Shown: positions 23,726 to 36,896 of the stretch, in pieces
Layout: each line of letters starts with the position of its first letter
Numbering within the stretch: the first letter of the stretch is position 1
Source: Erythrocercus mccallii
Lineage: Eukaryota; Chordata; Aves; Passeriformes; Dicruridae
Reading direction: 5' to 3'
NCBI GenBank assembly: GCA_013397435.1
Contig: VZRG01000362.1
Span: 196,808-260,807 of the forward strand
Length of the DNA: 64,000 bases
Translations under genes and position numbers: made by a program
Notes under the pieces: generated by a model
Seen by the model: only the letters and a program-made list of their open reading frames with translations
Databases searched by the model: none
What the model was told of the DNA's origin: nothing

Positions 23726-26042
23726 TGCTGTTAATAAAATTCATTATTAATTATTCAAGTATTAGTGATTAATCCCTGTAAATCAGGAAAACCCATCTGG
23801 GGCCCCAAGAATTTGGACTTTTCATGGGCAATGAAAGACTCTGCTCTGTGAGAACCAGAAGTTTTGCCCCGTGCAGGGTTGGCCACTTGGGTGCTGTTGA
23901 GGAAGAGTCTTCAACCCCAGACCTTTCTGTGGCAGCTCTGAATGGGGGAGGATGTTCAGGGAGCAGCAGAAGGAAGCCCCTCAGCCCTGGTTTCACACCA
24001 ACCCTGAAACCTGCCCAAGATGTCAGGGAATAACTAAACGTAGGTAGAATCACGTGTACTAAGGCTAACCATCTATTCAAGACTAGACATAAGCATTGTG
24101 TCTAGATTCTCTCGTTATTCCACTCGTGTTGCTCATATTGGGATGAAGCAATATTCCATTGCAATGGACATTGTAGCTGTTTTCCAAAAAATGGGAGGGA
24201 CTGACCGGGTCATATCATTGCGATGGCACCACAGGCTTGACTTTTGCAACAATGAAGTGAAACAGACCTTTTTAAAACATTAATTTTATATGAAAAAATA
24301 GCTCATGCCAAGTCATTTATCATAATCACATTTCATTAACAGTAAAGTTAACAAAATCACAATATACAGATTTAGGATGTATTTATTTATATATGTCACT
24401 TTGTAGTTACCATTAACTCTATGTAATAAAAATACATTACAACATTTGATATGTATCCACAAAGCACAAGCCATTGTAAACAGAACAGACAGCACAGGCC
24501 CCGTTATTCAAAATCTGAACTCGGGAATAATATTTATTTTGTTGTATTCCTTTAAACTGTAGACACAGAGGATTTTACAGGTCTGCCTTTGCATTAAAGG
24601 ATTTGTTTCCTGGAATACCTCTAAGGAGACTCTCAGAGTTTAGCTTACCTGGGACCCTAAAATCCAAGTTAACTCATGGGACTCTTGAGTGTGTTGTCAT
24701 TACAAGGAGGTCTGTGCATGCCTTTATCCATGCAATTTGGAAAAGTTTCATTTATATTCCCGTTTTTCCCCTAAATAAATAGCCCCTGCAATCACACCCC
24801 ATTGTTATACAAAAAAGTTAAATGCAATAAATTATAGTGGAATATTTATAATAATATAATCAAACATGCCCTATCTACAGCAGCTATTAATGTTATAACT
24901 ATCTTCCTTCAGACTGGCTCTAGGTGCTTTTAGAAATAGGAAATCATCTAGTTTCAGTATTTGCAAAACAAAATAAATACTTTAAATACACAGACTGAAC
25001 TTTTTATACCTCTCCTGATATGAATGGTCCTTACCCAAGCAACCCTACTGTCCTTGCAGCAAGGAGTTGTAAAGCCTAACAACTTCTTAAAAAATCAAAT
25101 AATCTTCTAATAGTCTAATCTAGGGACAAATGTTTATCTCCAACTGTATCTGGAGGGATTGGTAATAGGTTACATTCCTGCAAGAATTCAGAAGGGAATG
25201 ATTAGGGATTGCCAAATACATGGAAATTTTAATCCTGAAATAATCTTCAAAAATTAAAACACGGTGAAAAAAATTCTAAGGATTAGAAAAATGCCCTGTG
25301 TATAAATAAAATTCATCAAGGCACCTCTTAGTTACCTATTTCTACTTTCCAAGGCAATACGTGATAATAGTTTTCAAATGTCTTATCTGGGAAGCCCTAT
25401 GGTTTCTGCTATAAAAAGACCCATTCTTGAGCCTGGCTGATGCAGGTAGCTTTATTTTACTGGAATGAGGCTGGGCACAAAGCACACAGAACTTGTCCCC
25501 AGCCTTGTCACACGTTTGCTGTGTGACCCTGAGGGCACCAAGCATTTTACTGACTTTTTCCTCACAAAAGCCACTCAATTAATGAGATTTCTTCCTTTGT
25601 GTTTTTTTTCCCCTCTGTTGGTCGTTGATCCCATTAGCAAAAACGGGAGGAGAATTTACCTGTCTGTGCAGAAGGGTTTAGCGGTCAGGAGGTAAATTAA
25701 AACACTTTGGCATCTGACAGGGCTTTTAAACGTTTTTGTTCAAGATCTCAGAGTAACACGAGTGCCATACAGAGCAGGACAGTGGGATGGGCAGCAAGGG
25801 GAAGGCTGCAGCCAGTGCTGCACCATGGACCTGCTGCATTCCCATTAATATCTCACTGGGATGCTCTGGCATTTCATTAAAAAGCTCTGGATCCAAATCC
25901 CAAGGGAATGGGGACTTCTGATTTTTTGCTCTTTGCTTGACTTTTTTAAAAAAGGTTTGTTTTAAAGCTCTAATTGTGGAACTACAGCGACTAGAAAAGT
26001 TTTCTAATGCCAGAAAGATGGAGAGGAACTTTGCACAAGAAC

Positions 26043-26322
26043 AGAGGGTGACAGGACAAGGGGAAATGGATCCAAACTGACAGAGATTTAGATGGAATTT
26101 TGGGCAGGAATTGTTCCCTGGCAGGGTGGGCAGGCCCTGGCACAGGGTGCCCAGAGCAGCTGTGGCTGCCCCTGGATCCCTGGCAGCGCCCAAGGCCAGG
26201 CTGGACACTGGGGCTGGAGCAGCCTGGGACAGTGGGAGATGTCCCTGCCCATGGCAGGGGTGGCACTGGAGGATCTTTAAGCTCCCTTCCCACCGAAACT
26301 CCCTCTATGATTCCATGATTCA
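26043..26322 (+). mobile_element. CR1 LINE 3'-end fragment (~280 bp)
   Basis: It starts 'agagggtgacaggacaaggg' and has 'ggtgcccagagcagctgtgg', 'ctgcccctggatccctggc' and 'cctgcccatggcaggggtgg', with terminal 'tatgattccatgattca'. Well preserved. Overlapping reading frames on both strands are repeat-derived. Confidence 0.92.
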
Positions 26323-27240
26323 GTAATAATTCCAAATGGGAATCCTTTTCCTAACACAACTTTGTGTGTAAATAATCAGCCATATGGGCTAATGCCTTTG
26401 GGTGTATTGAAGCCATGTGAAATAGCATTTCTTCAACAAAAAAAATATATTATTTTACTCCACAATTGCCATCCCTGCTGTCACAACCCTGATGCTTTTG
26501 CTTCTTGGCACACACACTTCTGAAGGGCACTTAGAGCCTGTAGGGCTAATCCTCCTTCTTAGAAATATAGATATATATGATAAACTACAGCAACTTCTCC
26601 AGTTCATTAGACCAGCAGTTGTTATTTGCTTAACAACTGACAATCCTAAATACATATTTACATCAAACACACCAGGAGTACAGGTAAGAAGCCGACATTT
26701 TACAAAGACTGCAGCAGCTCTTTTCTCCATGTAAACTTTTATACCCTCCCAAAAGGGACAGTTGCCTTTTGGACCAGGATGGTTTTCCTAAAACAACAAA
26801 CTTCACCCACCGAAAATGTCTCACTATACTGAATGCTGAAAGCATAAGAAGCAAATTAAAAATAAATAGATTTAAGGCTACAACATTATTGTTCTCACTT
26901 ATTCAGGTCTGGGGAGGTTACAAAGACATAATCCCTGATTGTGCAGACACAAAAGCCTCTGCTCAGCCCTCGCAATCCAGCAAAGCAAACACACAGTGCC
27001 TCTGGGATCAGGATCTAACTGAGCTTTCCCTGCTGAGCAGTGATTTTTGGAGTCAAGGAACAATGAGCTGACAGAGGAGTGAAGTCTCTGCCTTTGCTTT
27101 TAAGCTTTGTTTAGTCAGAAGAACACTGAGTGTGGGGAGAAGACAAACCCAACAGCAGTGAAAAGCAATTTCCAAAGGGTTGTTCCAGAGATATTCACTG
27201 TACACATAAAAAATGTATAGGACAGGATATCCAGAGCTTA

Positions 27241-27290
27241 CTTCATTTAGGATTAAGAGAATTTAGGATCCTTCATTTAGGATTAAGAGA
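27241..27290. repeat. Partial tandem duplication, 30-bp period
   Basis: The 20 bases cttcatttaggattaagaga occur at 27241-27260 and again at 27271-27290, giving a 30-bp unit with a 20-bp second copy. Confidence 0.9.
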
Positions 27291-27919
27291 GGTGAGGGAG
27301 CTGTGAAACCTTAGGCATGTAGGTCCAGAAAAATTCACATTCTGCAAGTGACCTAAACCTCTTGGACTTTAACAATTAGACCCTCTCCTCATTCAAACAA
27401 CTTGAGTAGTTTCCACAGAAACCATCTGAAAACCCAAAAAGTCTTCCCAAACCCCAAAGGATCCTTCCATGGCAGCTCTTGCACCCTCAGCCCAATCTAT
27501 GGCACAGCTACAGGGCTTTGACAGGACTTCCACCTTTTTCTTTGGGATGAGTGAATGAGAGACTTGGAGAGCTCTCAGGGTGGGAACAGGGCACTGGGAA
27601 GAGCTCAGTGCAGCCAAGGAATCCCAAATCACTGCAGCAAAGCCAGTTTGTACATCCCAGCCTCGCTGAGCCTCAGCCTCCCATTCACATCCATCCCTGC
27701 CTCACCTTTGGAACCTCTTCAAGATGTTCTGATGCTGCTGTTTCTTGAAGTTTAGTCTAAAATATCTTCTCAAAGTTTGTTGTTTTTTTTTTTTAATATC
27801 TTTGCCAGAAGATTTTACTGTTGACCTGAAGCAGACCAAGAGCATTTCCTAGATGCACTGGCAAAACTGAGAGGGTAAATCACTGCCAGAGCCAGGGATG
27901 TGGCTTTTGGGGGCTTTTG

Positions 27920-27970
27920 GGGGCTTTTTGAGGTTTTTTCCAACCTCAGCTGGTCTGGGATGCTGTGATA
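27920..27970 (+). mobile_element. Possible degenerate CR1 3' end
   Basis: 'ttttgaggttttttccaacc' followed by 'gggatgctgtgat' is compatible with a decayed CR1 terminus, but it is short. Confidence 0.3.
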
Positions 27971-30900
27971 TGTGTGGCTACAGCTGCAGCAGTCATCAGG
28001 CTCCATAAGAATTTGTCTGGAGCATTTTTTATCTCTAGGGTTTTGTTGTTTTTCTGGGGTTTTTTTTTCAAACATAAAGGAAGTTCTAAAAAGTCTAATT
28101 TGGGGCAACTGAAAAGAGGTTTTTAGGGTCATCTACTCAAAGTGTAAGAACAGGAATAGAGGTTAATTATTTTTGTGGTTGCCTGACATTGGAAGTGAAT
28201 ATTTGCATATCAGAGGAAATCCCTAAATCCTGTTTACATCCTTCTATTTGTAAATACCATAAAAACAGGGCCCTACACATAGAGAAGATATCTATAAATC
28301 CTGGATAAAGTCATCCAATGGACCCAATCCTCAGGTGAAACCACCATTATTTTGATTTATGCCAAGAGAGGGCCTGGTATTTAATAATTGTTCAACAAAC
28401 CCTCTTCAGTCTCTCACAGTTTTTTGCCATATGCAGTTACCCAGATCTTCACATTCAAACTGGCTCAGGAGCATAAGAGAAACCAGGACCCACTCAGGGC
28501 TCTGAAATGATGCAAAACCCGCTAAAATGCACAAAGGAAAAAGCTCAGAATCCACAAAACAACGTCGTGGACTGCATTCTCTTAATCATCTGCCAGTGCT
28601 CTGCCTGCCAAATCTACAAGATATGAAGGAAACGTTAATTGAACATGCGTGTGAGGAGTAGCTATTGCATATGGGTCACAGATACAACAAACAGAAAACT
28701 GCATATTGCCTAAGCAGCTGCCCAGATTTTGCACATGCAGCTCCAGATTTTTGGGCACGGGTTGCAGCCAAACGTCACAAACGTCTTCAAAAATATTTAA
28801 GTAACAAATGGAAATTCCCCCACCCCCTCTTGCGCGCACGTGTGTTGGACAAAAGAACAGCTCTGCTTCGTGAGCAGAGAGGATAAATACTGTGCAGTAC
28901 ATTTACCAGCATTATTTTAACTCCCTCGAGTCAGAGGGTTGTATAGTACAGGTAATACTCAGCAGACAGATAGTTACTCATATCTACATTCATCACAGAG
29001 ACGCACATTTTAGAAAATTTTGCCAGTTGCCTATAAGGATTCAGCTGAAAATCTAGCACTTAACAAGCCACAGTACCATAATTCGAGTATCCTATAAAAT
29101 GTCATCAGGAAATGTTGGGGTGGTATTTTTATTCCGTGTACTGAGGCCGTTTGTCAAGCACCAGCATTTACAACTCCTGCTTGCTTCGGATGGTCAAAGT
29201 ATGACAGAGAGCTGATGCAAGGAAGGGGAAATTATATCTATTCTCTGTTACAAGATTAATTATAGAAGAAAGGCACCATGAAAGAGAGACAAATTTTTAA
29301 ACACATACAAGGGGAGAGATTTATTGCTCATGGTGGGATATAAATCAACCAGTGACTGACTGTGATACACAAGCATAATGAGACAAGTCCAGTGCTGTAT
29401 TCTCCATCTTTTACTAGGCATCCTAAATGGATTATGTTGTTTTTTTCTCCTGGGAAATTAGCTTACTCTCTTTGAATTTGAAGGTTTAAGTGTTCCTGGA
29501 GCTGCCCTTATTGACAGACAAACCTCCCATTGACTTTGGCATCAGCTCCATGTGTAAGTTTACAACAGCTGTGGACTTTCCTGGTGCAACTCAGTAAAAG
29601 TAGTCTTAGCCAAGTATGCTCAGTGTAGAGCTTTTTTTCTTTTTAAACTCAACAATAATCAACTTTCTAATGTCCTGTATTCTAATACAATCCAATCATT
29701 AATATGTCTTGAATTTCTTAAGAAACAAGTCTTGAACTGGGTGTTTTTATCTATTGCACCTGAGAAAATTATGTTAAGCCTAAAAAGCAAAATGATTAAA
29801 ATGAGGTAGACTATTTAATCTGGCTAAGGGCTCATTTGAATGCAAGGTTTTAAAAGCTTTCTTAAATTCTGTGGCTCTAATGATGTGTGGATTTTATTGT
29901 AATGATGGTATTTTTTATAACTGAAATTAAGAATTAAGCTGAAAAATTTTGTTTACGTGGTATCTGATAATCTTCAGATCATAACTGAGGTGTTACCCCA
30001 CATTCACTGACTTTGGGGTGAAGCCCCTCACTGAGTCCCCAGTCTGGGCTTTGAATCAGACGCCAGAAAATTCAACAGTGGACATTTCTGCAACACACCA
30101 AGCCCTTCTCTTGCATGAGAGAAGGTGGCAACTAAAAAGCAATCCCCCATTTTTTACAACCTGAGGCCTTGTTTCCTCAGAATGGCATTGACAGCTGGAA
30201 TATGAGCAGGCATAGATGGCAGAACAGCCACTTGTGTCAGCTGTTATTGAAGCTGCCATTGCATTCGTGAAGCCTAATTAACCAAGCCTATTTTAAAATC
30301 TGGGCAGGCATCTGAGTGCCTGGTAAATGTAAATAATGTTCCTATGCAGAGCTGCAGTCCAGAGCTATAAAGATTCGTACCGACACCTCCAGAGATTTGC
30401 ACATTCAGATGTGGATTCAGATTATTGGCTCCACTTTCATGGTGGAGATGGAGGTCTATTATTTGTGCTCCACTTGCTTTGGAAATTATACTTGAAACTC
30501 AGACTTGGGCTCATCGTTCCTTTAAGTAGGGAAAAAAACCCCCACGATTAATAACTCCTCAGAAAAAGAGATTTGTTATTTTTCCTCCTGGGCACAGGGC
30601 CCAGATCTGCAGCTTTGGGCAAAATCCAGCTATTAAGAGCTCAGATATATGGAAGGTAGGCAGGAGGCATCCTGACCTTTCCACCCTGTCTACCATTTGT
30701 ATTTTCCTGCAATTTAATGGGGAGAGTATTAGTGGGACTCTATGTAAATAACTTAAAAAAATGTAGAGAAGACATGGCTGAATCCAGCACACTCCAAAAG
30801 TGTTTTTTCTCTTACTTCAATGTTATGGGATTCTTCCTAAAATATATTTCAGAAAAGGCTGAACTGTGTTGGGCGCTGGATGAATATTTAATTGTGGGGT

Positions 30901-31403
30901 TTTTTTAAGCTTTTTCCATTCAAATATTTTCTACACACAACCTTCTCAAGCCACTAGGGTGGGGTGGTTTTCATAAAGCCACGTTGGCAGCTACATCAGA
31001 GGGAGCTTTACCTGTAGCCAACGACAAACACAGCACAAATAGCCCTGTGCAGCGTTTTAGAATAATCTCACACCAACAGCAGTTTGCTCCCGTCACTTTC
31101 ACGAACCCCTCTGCTGAGGACTTAGTTTTTTATCTATAGATGCAGCTGCTGATGGAAATCAATGGGAGATTTGTATTTGTGGAGCCTGCAGGACCTGCAG
31201 GATCAATAGCTCTCTTCCAGTCACAGGGAGGAGGTCCAGAGCAGCCTGGACGTTACCTGGGCTGCTGGAGGGACACGGGCTGGGCTTCACCCTGCCCACA
31301 GCTGCCTCCCCAAACCTGGACAGCTGAGGAGAGCTGCTGGGGATGGGCCAGTGGCTGTTGTTTGACACACAGAGAGCACTTGGCGGGTGCCATACCAGGC
31401 TCC

Positions 31404-31635
31404 TCACTCGTTCAGCTGCGGGAGGTTCCGCCTGTGCGCCTCGCCCGCCAGCGCCGAGGAGTTGATGGAGCTCCTCTTGAGGATCTTGTTGATGATGTCC
31501 TTCCACGTCTTCTTGTACTGGTGCCGCAGCAAAGAGTACACAAAAGGGTCTGAGACAGCCTTGCTGTAAGCTAAGCACTTGGAAATGATCCCCCAGTGGG
31601 AGCTGATGTGGACCACAGAGGATAATTCAACCAGT
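31404..31635 (-). CDS. GPR26: GPR26 exon 3: TM6/7 junction, TM7 and C-terminal tail
   Basis: The exon starts after acceptor ag (31637-31636 on -) and ends at TGA (31406-31404). It completes the split Arg261 codon and encodes residues 262-337. TM7 includes LAYSKAVSDPFVYSLLRHQY, where the usual NPxxY is DPFVY (residues 290-294). The tail ends RRNLPQLNE. Human GPR26 has the same arrangement and the same total length of 337 residues. A 3' UTR must follow toward lower coordinates. Overlapping + strand reading frames at 31140-31569 are antisense shadows. Confidence 0.95.
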
Positions 31636-34600
31636 CTGGGGAGAGAGGGAGGGAGAAAGGGTGAACATTAAGAATTACATTAACCCACCCCAAGCCCTCA
31701 AATTATTGCCGGGCAATTGCAACAAAACTAAAGAAAGGGAAGCCCTACTGGTGAAAATGTTTATGCTGCCCTCCTCTTTTAAATTTTAAAGACTGCAAAT
31801 GTAAACTTAAGGTCTGTTTGCCAAAGTGCCATTGCCTGATCCCGTGGGAGTCAAGTTCCTCTACTATGAGCAACCTAAAAACCCAGCATCAGTGTGAACT
31901 CGTGGTTCTAGATCCCCTCCAGAGCATCTGAGTCACCTCACCAGGGCTGCCCTGCTCTCTTGGCCAGTCCAGCTCCTAGAGGGAGTTCCATGCCTTTAAA
32001 CACTTTGTCTGAGTTGTAGAAGCACCCAAGGAAAATTCATCACTCAGAGATGGCCTATTGCACCTTGCATAAAAAAAATTGGCCAGTTCAAAGGGCAAGG
32101 AAACACACTTGCAACAAATTTAGCAAGACAAAACTTTTAAATCTTTAAGGGAGGGGGAGAGGGAAGAGCTTCATATACTCCTTCATATACTCCTCATACC
32201 TACACTAGCCCAGATAGTTCACTCTGTACTGAGAGGGCATTTTTGACAGGGAAATATTGATAACTCCCCATGTCTTTGAGCAACATCAAAGGGCAGCTCT
32301 GCTCAATATGCCTCTATAGCTGTTAGAAACTATTGATTTTCATAGAGGTCAAAGAGCCACGTGTGCTGTTACAAAGCCCCACATGGCAGATCAGATCTTT
32401 GCTGGACCTGTCTGCAGCAGCAGAGGTTCTTAAATCTGCCTGGGAAATGCTTTGTTTGCTCACATTTCTCCAGACAAAGCACCACTTCCAAGGAGCATTC
32501 TGAAGGACGGCTCCTGAAGCAGCAATCACAATAACATTGGTACTTCAATCAGTTCAGAGATGAGGAGTTTTTTTCCTCAGTCATTTCATTCCCATTCCAT
32601 AACTTTTCATTACAATATATTATTTAAAATAATGCTGGCAGGTGTCACAGTCCAGTCAATGGGAGGGACATTTCAGGTGACCTGGGAATGTCACTTGAAA
32701 ATACTTGGGAATTGTTTGTGCCACTGCACTGGTGCTGCTTGGCTCAGCAGCTCTGAGGTCCCAAAGAACCCTCATCTGTCCCATTTCTCTCTCATCTCAA
32801 CTAAACAAATGTTCTTTCAACCTCTCCTTGAAATTCATGCTCATTATCTTTCCTACAAAGATCAGATCTGAGACATCATTTTCATCTGCTCGACTTTCCA
32901 GGTGGTCTCATCTGGTGCGTTCTCTGTTCTATAATAAAATGCAACTTATGGCATCCACATTAACGTGTTCTAAAATGAGAGTTGACAGTTTGGAAATTAA
33001 CCATCTACTGAGTCATATTTGCTTTGCAATCTACCATGAGCCATCCTTGTTGTTCTCCACTTCATTTATTTGATGCCTACTTCACGTTTTGAATTTCAAC
33101 ATGTTGAATTTCCTTTGGATGATTTATTTTTGCTGAGTGCTTTACAGATGTGAATTTGATTATGTTTAATTAAATTCAGCGGATGCCTTGAATAACCAAA
33201 ATATGACAAATTTGTGTCTGAGCCTCTGTCAGTCAGTTCTATGAGACATTAACAATCTCCATTTAAAGCACATCAAACAGGCACTTCAGGGTTGGAAGCC
33301 TAGACTTGCTAATTTTACCTCCATTGACTGATCACTTTTATTAACAACATCTTAAATATTTTCCTTGCGTTCTGTAAGCCTCTTTGGCATTTACACATTT
33401 TTCAATTCCCATGTATTATTTTTTATCATAAATTACATTTGCTGTTATCAAGCAGCAAACACAGAAATGTCGCCAAACCCTGAGCCATGCATTTCCATTT
33501 CATGTACAAACAATTAAATGTCAGCCTTTCAAGGCATATCACAGACTTTATTGCCTTTGAAAGGTTTTGTTTCTCATTTGTGAGGGAAATGATATGCACA
33601 GCTTCCATTTTCATGAAACGTTTCAGCCTAAAAGAAGACATTTTCAGTGAAGGAACATTAATATTTCAGTGCTACCTGTAAATTAAATTTTACCGTATCA
33701 AGTACATAATTCCCTGGCTTGCTTTCATAAGTCTCTCTTCTACTGTCTGGTCTTCAAACCCTTTTTGTTTCAAAGCTGTAAGCTCCTTTTCTGTGAAATT
33801 TTGTTCATATTTTAGAACTTACAACTCTGTAGAGTGTGTTGTTTCACACAATGGCTATCCAATTATTTTATTTCCCCTTCAGTAAACAAAGGAGAATGCC
33901 ATACTGAAGAGTGTGACCTTGATCTCTGCACACATAGTGCACACTGGAAATCCTTTATTTACGTGTGCACTTAATCACGACACTAAAATATTTTAGTGAA
34001 TGTGTGCCCACCCAGCTGGGACGCTGAAGAACACAAATTGCAGAAGAATTCTGAGTTTCTTATGTGCCCAAGCAGGATCTGTGTATGCAGAAGGCAAACA
34101 ACAGTTTAAAACCAGGGCTTGCTTACTCCCTATCCCCCAGAGATGATACAACAGAATTTTAATCATCTTCTGCTTGTTCCACCATCCTCCTCTGTAACCT
34201 GAGGGCTTGAGACTATGAACTTCTGCCTGCTGTTACTTCAGGATTTTTAATTCAGGGCCAATTTCCTCACACATTGACAGCACTTATTAACTTACATGAG
34301 CAAAGTTCTGTGTTTCATTATGAAATGCCTGGAGTTGGAAATGAGTATTAGAGGCTTGTATGACTTACCTTCATTTTTCTTATGAAAAAGTTGCTCGGAG
34401 AAATGAGGTTTGAAACAAGTCTATTTAATTGCACAGTGATAAATATAGCAAGGGAAGGATGTGTACCAGTAGATTATTTTACAAAACAAGACATAAGCCA
34501 TGTCTGGAAATATATAATAGGGGGATATATATGTATGTATATAATGTATGTATATAATATATGTATATATGTATATATATAATATGGGGGATTACACCTA

Positions 34601-36782
34601 TGATGCTGGTAAAGTGGAAACACTGGATCAAGGACAATCAGATTCTGATACACTGCTTAAGGTCACCCACTGAACTGATCAGAAGAGTGTTTTCTTGACA
34701 AATGAAGTGCCTAATCTGATTTTTACCTCAATGTGATCTGAAAAACTCTGGTTTGCCCAGAGAAGCTTTTATCTGTCTGGGGTCTGGGATCACGGAATAT
34801 TCTTCACTCATTCATGGAATATTCTTCCTGTGGAAACAGGAAGATGTTATAGTAAAACCTTGTGATTTACTGCTGTCAACCCTCAGTTCAGGGAGTACTT
34901 AAAAGCACGTTTAATTGAAATATATTGCTGATTAGGAGAGGCTGAGCAAGGCGCTCCCTCCCCTGACTTCTGTCCACAGCTTGAACCGTGATTGATTGTG
35001 TCTCTCTGGAGAATGCAAAGCCCTGGATGTAGTCCAGAAATTCCTACTTGCTCACACAATTAAAATCAAGTTCTCCCAATTGCCTCGGTGTCCACACACT
35101 CAGGGTTGCTCAGCCCTGGGTGTGAGAGGCCCAGGGAAGGTAGGGATGAGTGCCTGGAACCCCCAGCCCTGCAAGTGTCCAGCAAAGTCTCTCAGGGAGC
35201 TCGAGAGGGAATTCCCCTCAGCCTGCTGTGCAGTGATCCTTTTACACAGGTCAGCATTTAAAAGGCCGGGAATGTGGGAGTCTTCACCCCTCCTGAGATG
35301 TCTGACCAGCTCCCACCCTACCCCAAAACATCCTCATGCATCCAGGACGCTCCATTTTTCCTCTCCTCACCATCACCCTCCGTGGAGAAGCCGCTCCTCA
35401 GCAGGAGAACATTGAAGTGATCCTTGTACAGACCAAAGGGAGGAGGCTCAGGGTTTTTCTACCCCCTCTTGTGTATCTTAAGGCCACTGGGACACAAACT
35501 GGGATTCCAGGGAGTGAAGAGGAGGTGGGGAGGTGGTGCCTGAGTGCTGAGATGCCTTTAGAGGAGCACAAAAATACTCCTGACAGCTCTGGTTAGAGCA
35601 CTCGGTGTCACTCAGGATGAGCCACCAGCTCTTCTCTGACTGGGAGGATTTTCCTTAAGCTCAGAGACCTAACATGAAATGAAAATTAACTATTTGCAAA
35701 AGGACAAATACCTTAATACCTTACAGCTTGAGAATTAAGGCTGAATGTCCTTAATTACAAGTCCTTTCATACCATTTAGAAGTGTGGCTTGCAGTGGTGT
35801 CTTGTGGCCACTAAGTGAAAATGAAGGTAATTCTAGTAAATTACCTGAATTTTCTCATTCTGGAAATTCAAAGTATTATATTGATTTGGAAAAGCTCAAG
35901 GTTGGCCAAATGTTCAGTTATATTGACTCTTAATCCAGATATTTCAATGATTTTTTCAAGGTGGATCTGAGTTTGACTGAGGTCAGCCCCACTAATCTCT
36001 ACTTAACAGTATCGGAATAGAAGACCTCTTAATTTTTTTTTCTTTCTTTGTTGTGCATAGCAGCATCTCAGTTTTTCCAAAAATCTTATAATAAGGAATG
36101 CAAGCTGTAAATTTCCTTCAACAGCTAGATAACTTTTTTCCTGGATGTACGCACTTTCTAACACTTTTTATTTCATAGGAGTAATTTAGGGTTTCCCACA
36201 GGGGCCATTTCCAAAGATAAGCTGGTGGATAGACATCTACCATAAATCACCAGAAGATTTTTCACTTATGAGCCAGCACAGCTTTGATATTTGATATTTA
36301 TGACTAATAAACCCTACCCAATCAGACAAAACTGTTGTTTAAGTCTGTGGACCACGTTCTCATCTCGGCTGAAACTTGTTGACCAAATTTTTACAGTCTG
36401 AGCTATTCAGGAGAGTGTTTCCCTGGAGATCAACCCCCAGGCTGGGAAGTCAATCAGAGCAGTAGGTGACAACAACACCAAAAAAAACGAGTCTGCAGAA
36501 CCTCATGGACTGACTTCCTAAATCCCTCCCATGCAAGCAGCACATGGACTGGGCTGAGTGAGCAGAGTCTGACCCTCAGACTGCACCAGGGCTGAGAGGA
36601 GAAGCCCTGTGACCTTTTGCATCATTTGTTAGCTCAGTACAGCCAACCTCTGTCACAGGAGTGGAAAGGACACATCAAATTTTCCCAGGAGGCTGGAATC
36701 CTGTTGTGGCTCAGAACGCCCTGCTTCCCTGAGTCAGGAGCGCACCTCAGCAGCCTTTCCCAGCGTGCAGGCTCACACTTAC
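31636..36782 (-). other. GPR26: GPR26 intron 2
   Basis: A 5.1-kb phase-2 intron, donor gtaagtg (36782 downward) and acceptor ccccag. It contains a 12-bp direct duplication (32169-32192, cttcatatactc twice) and a TA-rich microsatellite at 34525-34585. No CR1 or exon is recognised; most of the sequence looks unique. Confidence 0.85.
34525..34585. repeat. (TA/TGTA)n microsatellite
   Basis: A mixture of tatatg, tatgta and ta repeats, about 60 bases, inside GPR26 intron 2. Confidence 0.9.
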
Positions 36783-36896
36783 CTCGTGATTACATAAGGT
36801 GCAAAGCAAAGGATGAAGGTACCAATAAAGGTACTTATTTTCTTGGTTGCCCGCTGCCTCCGCCTCCTTTGCTCCTCGAGACAACGCTCCCGCACG
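36783..36896 (-). CDS. GPR26: GPR26 exon 2: third intracellular loop end and TM6
   Basis: 114 bases between acceptor acag (36900-36897) and donor gtaagt. The exon completes Ser223 (AG|C) and encodes VRERCLEEQRRRRQRATKKI (224-243), then STFIGTFILCFAPYVIT (244-260) and two bases of Arg261. The Arg/Lys-rich segment is the cytoplasmic end of TM6. The class A CWxP motif of TM6 is replaced by C-F-A-P (253-256), as in mammalian GPR26. Too short to give a long open reading frame, but the phases on both sides fit exactly. Confidence 0.94.

Larger units (their letters stand above)
11756..31403. other. Intergenic interval between convergent CPXM2 and GPR26
   Basis: About 19.6 kb without a supported gene. 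It contains CR1 fragments at 14631, 19319, 22037, 22070, 23637, 26043 and (weak) 27920, a (TA) tract at 13058, an A-rich tract at 18931 and a 30-bp partial duplication at 27241. The GPR26 3' UTR must occupy the right end; an ATTAAA on the - strand at 30887-30892 is one candidate end. Two unique stretches (24030-24290 and 28600-29300) lack repeat hallmarks and may be conserved non-coding sequence. Reading frames of up to 160 codons here sit on CR1 or look random. Confidence 0.6.
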
